Of a DNA stretch of 64,000 nt, positions 24,661 through 33,570 are shown in pieces. Position numbers and translations under genes: made by a program. Source of the stretch: Chondrus crispus (lineage: Eukaryota > Rhodophyta > Florideophyceae > Gigartinales > Gigartinaceae); the NCBI RefSeq assembly GCF_000350225.1, contig NW_005178889.1, forward strand, positions 62,001-126,000. Reading direction: 5' to 3'. Below the pieces are notes generated by a model. That model was not told the DNA's origin and made no database searches. It saw only the letters and a list, made by a program, of their open reading frames with translations. Within the stretch, counting starts at the first letter, position 1. Each line of letters opens with the position of its first letter.

Positions 24661-25757
24661 TTGTCGTCAGGGAAGGGAGTACGGAGAGGGGGACGGCACG
24701 GCCGTGGACGAGGAGATGGACGCGTTGGTGCGCGCAGGGGTAGAATCGGGGACGGAAGAGGAGATACATCGCCCGATTCTTTCGAGACTCCCGCGGGCGA
24801 GCCTCTGCTTTCTGACCCAGAGCTGGCAGTAGCGGAACTGCATGAGTGTAATTTGCAAGTGGGTACCATGGCATTGGCTTCAGCTGACCACTACATCCCG
24901 CGTGAGGACGACGAATCTTGTTCTGATGCTTACCAAAAATGTATTGAAGAGAGAAATGGACTTCGAAGTGTTCGAGGGAGCGGTAGATGCGGTCGTTGGC
25001 GCGTAAGGGGTCACGGGCACGGCAACGTACGTAGAGCAGGGAACGCGAAAGGCCGTGGTAGAGGAGGCACGGGTAGTCAGCGTGCAGAAGATGCTCTTTG
25101 AACCTTTCCTACTGACCTTCCCTCTTTTGAACCGCTTCGAAATACCGATGTGGCTCTGAAGGGAGAGCCGGATAGTCGGAGGCGTGTTGGATCGTCACCG
25201 GCACCGTTGTTCGAATTTGAGCACTACTTTCCAACCCACATATTAAATACAATAACGAAGAACAGAATAAATCTGCTGAGCACGCGCAGCGTACAAATAC
25301 GTCTGAGACAGCGCACAAGCAGAAATTACGTCGGTGGGAGCCATTGGCGGCGGATGAATTACGGAGATGGATTGGAATCGTTATTTACATGGGCGTGTTC
25401 GCTCTGCCACAATCGCTTGACTACTAGAAGGACAAAGCCGGCTTACCGCCGCACGAGACGCCCAGCGTGATATCTCTAGTTCGTTTTCAACAGATCAAAA
25501 GATTCATCCAAATGTCGGATTTTGAGTCAGATGATTGCAAACAATTCTTCATCAATAAGCTCGAGCCACTCTTTTCGCACGTGAGGAAAACGGCCAGAAA
25601 ACGGTGGAAGCCATGGCAAAAATTGGCAGTGGATGAGATGATGTGCATAAGTTTCAATCGCAGCGGTGAGACGGTCAAGATGCGCAACAAGCCCATCAAG
25701 TCTGGATAAAAGTTTTGGGCCATCTGCGATCGTGGCTATGTTCTGCACCTCTTATAA
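24661..25757 (+). pseudogene. piggyBac-type transposase, truncated
   Basis: The core matches piggyBac (DDE_Tnp_1_7) transposases, which cut and paste at TTAA: RRWEPLAADELRRWIGI, VRFQQIKRFIQMSD, LEPLFSHVRKTA and LAVDEMMCISFNRSG with the first catalytic Asp, then KMRNKPIKSG and FWAICDRGYVL. The N-terminal part is Gly/Arg rich (24661-25090), then acidic. Breaks: TGA at about 25099, a frameshift near 25245, TAG at 25425-25427 where Trp is usual, and TAA at 25707-25709. The C-terminal half, with the other catalytic Asps, is missing; element O sequence begins at about 25758. Confidence 0.85.
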
Positions 25758-26300
25758 CACTCAAATCATGGTGCGGTCACCTAACTGCACCACGAGGGGG
25801 ATTCGTCCGCTCGTAGGCAATGGTCTCCCATTGGCGTCCGCAATCGTCGAGATTTCACCCGGAATAAGCCGCGCCTCCCATCCGGAGGGAAGCGTGTCGA
25901 CACGTACGAAATTGGAGCCAGCTCCTGTATCCAATATTGTGAGCTGGCGCACCAATGCCCACGGTGATGATCCAAGGTCTGCGTAGACTTTGTAATTCCG
26001 CCGAGACACGCAAGCACTGTCTCGGGATGGCTCACACCTCTTGCAAGCGGGGGGGTGTTTCTCCGCCAAGGTCGGCGTAAGGTACCGAGCCGTTCGGGGT
26101 CGGGGTCTCCCTGGGATAGCCCAGTGCGTTTGTGGTCGAGTATCCGGTACCGATTCTCCGTCTCGGGAGGTGAGGGCGATTCCGCCGCCTTGGGCGAGTG
26201 ATCCAGGGACGTGCCCGTGTCCACCTCAGCAGCTGCGGGCCGAGGTTCTCCTAGTTTTTTGGAGGAGGAGCTTCCCCGGGGGGCGGAAAGGCCCTCGTCC
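25758..26300 (-). pseudogene. Element O protease, truncated
   Basis: A retropepsin fragment with ILDTGAGSNFV, retaining the Asp (codon complement of 25929-25931) that is Glu in TE1 and element M. It ends abruptly after IPLVVQLGDRTMI at the junction with the piggyBac pseudogene, so RT, RNase H and integrase of O are absent. Confidence 0.75.
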
Positions 26301-26382
26301 TGGTACCCGCACGCGGCGGCTGGCCGGCGACGGCTTCAGGGTTGCTTACCTGATTCGCCTCGTAGCTGAGGAGGGCGACGGC

Positions 26383-28469
26383 TCAGAGATACGAATCCGG
26401 GGGAACGCGGCTCTTCTGAGCCGTGGTAAGCTTCTCGTACTGATGTGGTACGAGGGACACGTCCTTCACCTTCATATCGCATTCGGGGGAGATGTGATCC
26501 CCGACTCGGTAACAGGTGAAGCAGATTATCTGCGGGGACGGAGGTCCTCGTAGATCTTTCTGGTAGTTACGGAACGTTCGCCCGAGTGCGAGTCCGCGAG
26601 AGGCCTCGGTAGGCTCTCGAGCAGGTTGAAACGGCTTGCGCCGGTCGCAGTAAAACAGCGAGTCGCCATCGTTGAACGAGGATTCCTCCGTCGGGAGGGA
26701 AGGAGTCCCTCCGACGTTGCCACCTTCGGTCGCGAAGTAATTATCGGCTCCCCTGGCCGTTTGAAAGCTGGGAGGGGGGCCGGTCGACGTCGACGGGGCG
26801 CCATCCAGCGCGGCGAGAACCTGTTTAACCGGGCGGGGCTTCCCGTACCTCACGCGGCGCCCAGAACCGTGCTGGGCCGGGAAGGCGTCGCAGTGCGAAC
26901 GCGCATGGGCGATGGTATCCTCGAACGAGGATCGCGGTCGATCCTCACGAGCTTGTAACACCAGAGGCTTGATCGCAGGGGTGAGCCCATCGATGAAGAG
27001 GGTCGTCCTCTCGTATGCCGAGGGCACGTCCCCGCACCTTCCCAGGGCGGTGGACATTCGAGTAGCGTACTCGGTTTCCAATTCGCCCGGCTTCTGGCGT
27101 AGTTCCCTCAATGCCGTAAGAGTCCGCTCGATCTCGAGGTTCGTGGCATACGTGCATCACAGCCAATTGACGACGGCGGCCCAGTTCGCGATCCCCTGAG
27201 ATATGCGATGCAGTCCCCGCTGGGACTCATACGCTTCCTTAGCGGGCGGGGCCAGCAGATGGGGTAGGGTCATCAGGGCCATCGCCTCGGACATATTGGC
27301 GTTGTCAAAATTTTCCTTGCAGCGAGCCAGGAAACTGATGACCTTGATGGGATCTACCCCGCTGAATTTGTACTCCCCCATGACCAGGAGAAGGTATTGC
27401 ACCCTCTTACGGGTGGTAGCGTAGACCCGGTCGTCCAAGGTCGAGTCGGTATCCACGAGGCGGTATGCTCGGTAGTTACACACACCTCTGAACCGGTGGT
27501 TCGTCGGCTTCCAGACAGAAACCTTTTTCTGTTTGTTGCCGAACGTCGGCGTTGGGGTCGTAAGTGACTCTGACTCGGAATCGGACTCCGAGTCAGAGGA
27601 GGACGACGAGGACGGGCTCAAGTACCCGTCCGGAGGGTACCCATCCTTTCGTCCTTTGCGACGGTTCGCCTTCCGCTCTTTCCGACTGGGTTTGGACTTT
27701 TTTCGTCGTCCACTCCGCTCGTCGTCTGAGCTTCTCCCTTGATCGGGGTTCCCTCCCAGTAAATTCTGGGAAGGTGAATCACCTTCAAGGTGGATAGGTC
27801 CGGCGGAGGCTCCCTCGTGGGAGGCTCCAACAGCAGTCCGCGACGCCTGAGGGTTGGCGGAAAATTGGGGAGCGGTCTCCATGGACGGGACAGGTATCCC
27901 CGCGGCTTGCAGCGCCGGCATTGCTACGTTCGAAAAGAGCAAGATATTATTCAACGAAGGTAACTCTTCAGCGGGAGAGAGAGTGGCTACTCCGACTGTA
28001 GTCGGAGGGTTCTGCGTGGCGGTGGCCGGAGTTTGCGTCACCGGTCCACCCTGCGGGCCAGGCGACGGATCGGGGCGGAGCGTCTTCAAGATGGCAATTT
28101 CCCGACGGAGGGCCTTGAGTTCCTCCGTCGTGACAGCCTCATCTTGCTTCCGCAGGAGGGTAGCCTCTTTGACGCTGGCAGCTATATCTGCCTGCCAGGC
28201 CTTGGTGAGCACGCCTTCCAGGGCGGTTAGTCGATCGCGTTCTCTCGCGGCTTGTACCTCGGCTTGTGTAGCGATAGTTTCCTCGATAAATGTCTTGAAG
28301 TTTCTCGCAGCACCGACGGTTGCGCTGCGAGCTTCTCCGCCACCGTATTGAGCGTGAATCTTTCGGCTTCTCGGAGGGCCTCGCGGTAACTCCGAGTGAT
28401 CCACGCCGCAACGGGCGGAGGCAAGTCTCGACGACGGGTCTCACGGGACGATTCGGACCCGGATACCAT
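26383..28469 (-). pseudogene. Element O Gag
   Basis: Three overlapping frames make one Gag. 28469-28227 is an N-terminal helical part. 28404-27157 has a long coiled region, a basic Lys/Arg stretch with a poly-Ser/Asp/Glu tract near 27560-27600, and the capsid start YKFSGVDPIKVISFLARC. 27111-26383 carries the capsid end (TALRELRQKPGELETEYATR) and a zinc knuckle CFTC-YRVGD-H-ISPE-C with five instead of four residues before His. There is a frameshift near 28400 and a TGA near 27155. Confidence 0.8.
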
Positions 28470-28555
28470 AGCCTTGAGCTTGTCGAAACCTGTTCAAACA
28501 GAGGAAAAACACCTTGGACCAAAAACGTTAAAAGGATAAGGGACTCTCCGTAGAC

Positions 28556-28573
28556 TTCTAGGTCGGGAGACCA
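28556..28573 (-). other. tRNA primer-binding site (element O)
   Basis: Same 18-mer as at 13524-13541, three bases from the LTR start at 28577. Confidence 0.9.
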
Positions 28574-28576
28574 AAA

Positions 28577-29210
28577 TGTCGTGCACTGAGGGGGAAGGGT
28601 GGGATCCCCCTCTGTCAGAGCGCGCGCGTTCGGGGGCGCGTGTAGGGGATTCGGGAGACCACCCGTAAAGGAACCGGTACGGGGCCGGGCGCTATGCGCA
28701 GTAGGGAATTAGAGAGGTAAAAGGAAACGGAGGACACTCCCAGGAGGGGCGGAGCGGTAGGGACAGGCTGGCACGCACGCTACAGCAGGGGAGCAGGGGC
28801 CCCCTGCCTCTATCACGCGTGCCCGGGGCACGCCTGGTAGAGGTAGGTGGGAATCGAGGACGTAGATAGCTCGCGTGGTACCGTCGTGGGACGGGGACCG
28901 GTGGGAGGCTACGACTCCGTTCCAGAAACCCGAATTGTAGACCCAAAGCTTCGTGAGGATTTACTTAGGGTCGGACGTCGGCAATATACTAGCCGGCGTC
29001 GGAGCTGTAATTAATTAAACTAAAAAATACTAAATTAAAACGGCCTCGGTGGCCGGAGGAACTCCCGGTGAGGAGGTATGACAACCCCTGATACGTGAGG
29101 GGGATTGCCACTTGTACACCCGTAATAGCCGGTCCTGGGTACACGTGGCTCGTGGTGCCCGTGTCCATGGGTACACGTGGAGAGGGTCGCACTGGCCGAG
29201 GATGAGCCAC
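28577..29210 (-). mobile_element. 5' LTR of element O, left part
   Basis: Starts TGTCGTGCACTGAG next to the PBS. The LTR is interrupted by element E at the GCCAC target (29206-29210) and resumes at 36323. Removing E gives a 682-bp LTR ending GTGCACTACA. Confidence 0.8.
29206..29210. repeat. Target-site duplication of element E (left)
   Basis: GCCAC, repeated exactly at 36318-36322 on the other side of element E. A 5-bp duplication is usual for LTR retrotransposon integration. Confidence 0.92.
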
Positions 29211-29811
29211 TGTAGCATAAACACCCCAACGTCGAGGGGGTGTATGCACAGTCCTGGTAGACCCTGATCGGAGAAGGGAAGCAACCCCAGCTAACGGAAC
29301 CGGGCGAGCCCGGGTAGCAGTGGTAGAGCGGGTACGGTCGGGGACGCGCGCACGCGCAGGCCGATCTACGCCTCGACGCCCCGGCGCAGCGCTGGGTGAC
29401 GTACCAGCGCTGAGGGGCGGAGGCGGATCTAGGCTCGCTCGCGTGCTCGCACGTCTCCTGCCCGCTCGGCTCCTAACTAGATACGGGCTAGTGGGAACCC
29501 GTTCTAGAATAAGCGGGGCGAGCTTGACCAGAGGCGTGGGTTCTGGACAAGCTTGTGCTTGCCCTTACCCGTCCGCCGTCGGTCCGCTCGCGTATTTAAT
29601 GTACAAGTAAGTCCTATCATACTACAGTACAGTACGTACTGGACTGTAGTGCTACTGTGGTCGGCTACAGTAGTGGGTGCGGGTCGCGCGTACTGTAGGG
29701 CTGTCAGCATTCGGTGCTGACAGCGCGCGCGCTCATGCGCGTCGTACTGTAGAGCTCGGGCTCTACAGTAGGTGATCTAATCTAAATCTAGTCCCAAGAG
29801 GTTATACTACA
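29211..29811 (-). mobile_element. 3' LTR of element E (601 bp)
   Basis: Plus strand starts TGTAGCATAAACACC and ends GGTTATACTACA. It differs from the partner LTR at 35717-36317 at two positions seen by eye (near 29276 and 29590). It holds stem-loops at 29700-29724 and 29745-29770. Confidence 0.95.
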
Positions 29812-29846
29812 CGGCCCCCTCCTCAAGAGTGAACGTCCACGTTCAC
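29812..29846 (-). other. Polypurine tract and distal pol-end copy of E
   Basis: Complement of cggccccctcctcaag, a purine tract adjoining the 3' LTR, followed by the palindrome gtgaacgtccacgttcac (29829-29846). The same palindrome plus a PPT-like tract recurs at 32790-32827, bracketing the 3-kb insert. Confidence 0.8.
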
Positions 29847-30429
29847 CTTATTGGAGGAGGCAACCGTTGTAGTCCTCATTTCACCGTCGGTGCCCGTCGT
29901 TGTTCCTTTCTGTGGCCTCGTTCCATCCTCCTGTGTGCGTTCTTTCTGGTTCCCCTGCGTGGCGGTCCCTCTTCGTACGACATAACCCCATCGCTGTCTG
30001 CGCGGGCCGGTGTCGCCTCGTGTACGTCCTCGTTCACATGTGTTCGTAGAGGGCTGCTTGTGTATTCCAGTCGAACCCCGCTCGTACTCGGGTCCTATCT
30101 ACCTCTTCTCCGGTGAGAGTCCGTCTCTCCTCTGCTTAGTCGTCCGCCTCACAGTCCGTCTGTCGCCTCAGACCTCGCCCCGCTTGTCCATCTGGGGACA
30201 TGGTCGGTCCATCTGCCCCAGGGAACGCCGCACGCCACCCCGTCGCGGGAGACATAGCTGCTGCGCACGAGAATGTCCAACGCAGTGCGTGGCGCGGGGC
30301 CGAGAACGTGCGAACTGCGTCGTCGCACACGATGCCGAAGCCGACCTCCTTCACGAGACGCACTTGTGCACAGCCCCTCGCAACATGGTTCGGTTGCAGT
30401 CCGCGCTCAGAGCGTCGCGTTCGTGCGCC
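29847..30429. other. Insert of element E, left part: nothing recognised
   Basis: GC-rich, open in several frames on both strands. Given its position it may be the remainder of the captured gene's 3' end, but I see no threonine dehydratase motif beyond about 30430. Confidence 0.3.
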
Positions 30430-30853
30430 GCGCGTTCTTCATGTCCCCCGCCTCGGCTCCCGGATGGAGTGCGTGTTCTCGAACACGCCCTTGATGGCGG
30501 CGCAGACCTCGTCCGTGCTCACCAGCATGACCTCGTCGACGAGGTCACGGCACTGGCGAGACGTTGCGATGCAGACCTCAATGACGGTGACGCCGTCTGC
30601 ATACGTTCCCACAGTGTCCAACTTAACGCACCCGCCCTTACGCAGGCTTCCCTATGGCTGTGGCGCCCTCCAACTCGACGTCGACGATCTTGGCGTGCGG
30701 ACGTAGGCGCTTGAGGACTGTAGCGGTGCAGGCGATTAGTCTGCCGCCGACAGGTACCAAGACAACGTCCAAATTGTCGCCTTGGATAGTAGCGTACGCG
30801 CCGCGTACTTTGAACGCGTTGACGGCCGTGATGTCCCCCCGTTTTAGGTGCAG
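30430..30853 (-). pseudogene. ilvA: Captured threonine dehydratase fragments
   Basis: Minus-strand translation first gives LHLKRGDITAVNAFKVRGAY, which has the pyridoxal-phosphate lysine motif of serine/threonine dehydratases. It runs directly into LDVVLVPVGG and LKRLRPHAKIVDVELEGA (the glycine loop and following strand), skipping roughly 110-130 residues usually between them. After a frameshift near 30630 comes KLDTVGTYADGVTV, RQCRDLVDEVMLVSTDEVC, then AAIKGVFENTHSIREP, matching the end of the catalytic domain of biosynthetic threonine deaminase (first step of isoleucine synthesis). It is same-strand with the host retroelement. Internally deleted and frameshifted, so not functional. Confidence 0.82.
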
Positions 30854-30913
30854 CGTGTCGCGGAGGCGGTCCGAGGGCTGGCGTGCGCGGTGCAGCTCCC
30901 GCTTCCCCTCAGT

Positions 30914-31823
30914 GTCCCTCGCCGTCGGCGGCGACGGCGCGAAAATGCGCGTTCCTTCTTCTCCACGGCGTCCCTCGCCGTCGGTGGTGAGGGCGATGCA
31001 CGCAGCCGTTGCTCTTCCTCGGCGTGCCTCGCCATCCGTGGTGAGGGCGCCACACGCAACGGATGCTCTTCTCCTTGGCGCCCGTCGACGTTGGCGACGA
31101 GGGCGAGGCACGCAGCCGTTTCTCTTCCTCGGCGTGCCTCGCCGTCCGTGGCGAGGGCGCAGCGCGCGACGGATGATCTTCTCCTTGGCGCCCCTCCCCG
31201 TCGGCGGCGACGGCGAGGCACGCAGCCGTTGCTCTTCCTCGGCGTCCCTCGCCGTTCGTGGCGAGGGCACAGCGCGCCGTATTCGTCTTCCTTGACGCAC
31301 CTCGCCGTCGGCTGCGAGGGCGCGTCGCGCAGAAGTCGTCTTCTTTTCAGCACCCCTTTCCGTCCGAGGCGAGGGCGCGGCGCGCGGAAGTCGGCTTCTT
31401 GTCAATGTCCCTCGCCGTTTGGGGCGACGGCGCGAGCTCGCGACGAAGGCTCCGTTCCTTGGCGCCCCTCACCGTCGGCGGCGAGGGCACACGGCACGGC
31501 ATTCGTCTTTTCGTCGGCGTCCCTCGTCTTTCGAGACGAGGGCGCGAGCTTCCGTGTTGCTGCTCTTCCTCCGCGCCCCTCGCCGTCCGTGGCGAGGGCG
31601 CGAGCGCGCGTGCAGTTGCTCGTCGTAGGCGTCCCTCGCCGTCCGAGGGGAGGGCACAGGCACGCGCGACGATGCCCTTCCTCTGCGCCCCTTACCGTCC
31701 GTGGCGAGGGCGCCGGCGCGCGTGCAGTTGCTCTTCGTAAGCGTCCCTCGCCGCCCGAGGCGAGGGCGCTGGCGCGCGGCAGTCGTCTTCCGTGGTGCCC
31801 CTCGCCATCGGCGGCGAAGGGCA
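30914..31823. repeat. Hairpin minisatellite, about 17 units of 53-57 bp
   Basis: Tandem units, each with an inverted repeat of the type CCCTCGCC-n-GGCGAGGG followed by a roughly 30-bp spacer ending in ggcg or gcg. Units alternate in spacer type (gcacgcagccgttgctcttcctc versus caacggatgctcttctcc), giving a dimeric higher-order repeat of about 110 bp in the left half. The unit at 31520-31544 keeps pairing through paired changes (CCTCGTC with GACGAGG). Two outlying units lie at about 32130-32205. Unit length is not a multiple of three, so the long frames here are by-products. Confidence 0.88.
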
Positions 31824-32789
31824 ACGTGGGTCCGCGCATACTCATCCGAAGAGTACGGAGGCCCTGCGACGCCGTCCTGTCAGTGTCCGTCCGACCTGTA
31901 CAGCCCGCAGCGTCTACGACGCTTGCCGTGTACAGTACCCGTGCGCACGTGCGCGCACAGGTACGGCCGTGAGCCCTTTCCAAAATTACCACAAAAAAAT
32001 CGCAAAATTTTTTCCCGCGAAAATCATTTTTTGCCAAAAAATCACAGCACAGTCCGTGATGTGTGTGCGGTCATGCGCGGACCAAATTCTTTTCGCGTGC
32101 GCCGCGGGTTCCCGCATTCCTCCTTCGCGCCCCTCGTCGTCGGGGCGAGGGTGCGGAGGCGCGGCAATCGTCCTTTCCTTCGCGGCCCTCGCCGTCGGAT
32201 CGGCTCGTTCGTGTCGTGCACACCGCACCCCGCGTACAGTAGGCACCGACCATGTCGGGGGTACGACTCTGTAAGTTTTCCTTACCCCTAGTTTTTGCAT
32301 ATTTCCGGACTGCGGCGGTGGCGGTTTGCCGCGGCTGTACTCGTGCGGGTATAAGCCGGCGGCAGGGCGGCTCGGTGTCGTATCCAGGACCTCCTGTCAT
32401 CGCGAGGCACAGTCTCTCTCGGTCTCTGCGCTTACGTGCCGCGCTTCCTCTCCGCAATCTGCGACGCCTCGCCTCGTTCGTCGGGCGTCCCCTCGCTGCG
32501 GTTGCCGGACTTAACGGAACGTCCGGCGACCCTGCTCGGGGGGCGTCTGGCGCACCACCTCCGAAAGAGGTGTTTGCCTACCCCTCGAGCTAACTGCATT
32601 CTTTGCATCGTCGATCCTTACGCGGGCCACACTTCATTCAGGCAGTCCGTACTGCCTGTCCTTACGTTTCGCGTCCTTGGCGTTCGGAAGCCAAATACAG
32701 CTTGGCTTTCAACTGTCCCATCCGTCTCTAACCGCGAGAGACTAATTTAGCAGTAACGGAGCCGTTGAATTTAGCCGTAACGAGACGGT
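31824..32789. other. Insert of element E, right part: nothing recognised
   Basis: Contains an AT-rich block (31980-32050) with runs of A and T, two outlying minisatellite units, and GC-rich open frames without recognisable motifs. In minus orientation this is upstream of the threonine dehydratase fragment, so it could include that gene's 5' part or promoter. Confidence 0.3.
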
Positions 32790-32827
32790 TGAGGGCCCCC
32801 CCCTTAAGCGTGAACGTCCACGTTCAC
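32790..32827 (-). repeat. Proximal pol-end/PPT copy in element E
   Basis: Minus strand reads the pol terminus (Val-His-Ala-stop) through the palindrome gtgaacgtggacgttcac and into a G-rich tract like the polypurine tract, but no LTR follows. A second copy adjoins the LTR at 29812-29846. Confidence 0.75.
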
Positions 32828-33124
32828 GCCTGAAGTGAGGTCCCTGCCGGTGCGCCTCTGGAGGCGTTGGGCGTAACGAGACACGAACTCCTCCGAGAAG
32901 TGAGTCCGCGCGGTCCAGCTGGGCGTGTCGGAATCCGCCCACTTGATGAGGAACTCCGTAGTTCCGTCCTCCATGGTTCGATGCCGGAGTAATCGTTCGA
33001 CGGCATACTGCGTGCCCTCGGTGACCTTGTCGGCAAGGTCACCCGGGGTTATCGTACTCGTCCGTGGCGCGTCTATCGGCGGAGGCGGGTGCACCCGGCG
33101 GTCAGCGGTGACGCGCTCAGTCAC
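32804..33124 (-). pseudogene. Element E pol C-terminus with chromodomain
   Basis: 106 codons: TITIDRDGVTERVTADR, then EGTQYAVERLLRHRTM and EFLIKWADSDTPSW, closely similar to the C-terminus of element H Pol. It lies directly downstream of gag with no protease, RT, RNase H or integrase before it, so a large internal deletion has joined gag to the chromodomain. Confidence 0.85.
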
Positions 33125-33570
33125 ACCATCACGATCGATAGTGATGGTTCGAGTGCCTTCCGTCGGCGGTGGGCACTTGGCCGGGGGTCGTCCGTACCGA
33201 TCCCTGCCTTCTCGACGGCTGTCCTCTCTGCGGAACTAGGTCGGCCATCTCCTGCCTTCCCGAGTTATCGGTCAAGTCGGGGAAGTGTAGCGCATGTGCG
33301 ATCCCCTCGGCGACACGGCGTTCGGTGGGATCTTCGGGGCGTGTTGTATCGTCACACGCCTCACGCTCCATCTTGTGCACTTGGCTTACGGAAGCCCCGG
33401 GCCTTCACGGTTGGTCCGTGGCATCTGACCTACGGAGGTCAGGGTGTCTTCTCTTTCATTAACACGCGCCGGGCTTACGGAAGCCTGGGCGCCTTCGCGT
33501 TCTTTGAAGATTGTGGTCGCCACCGGACCCACGGGGTTCTCGGTGGCTTCTTGTAGGGCGGAAGGGAACA

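Noticed and set aside
30914..31823. CRISPR-like array of palindromic repeats
   Set aside because: Repeats are imperfect, the spacers are themselves repeated, there are no cas genes, and the context is a eukaryotic retroelement.
30848..31972. A 374-codon plus-strand frame and several minus-strand frames of over 160 codons
   Set aside because: They lie on the hairpin minisatellite, whose 53-57 bp unit is not a multiple of three; the frames are GC-rich by-products with no conserved repeat peptide.
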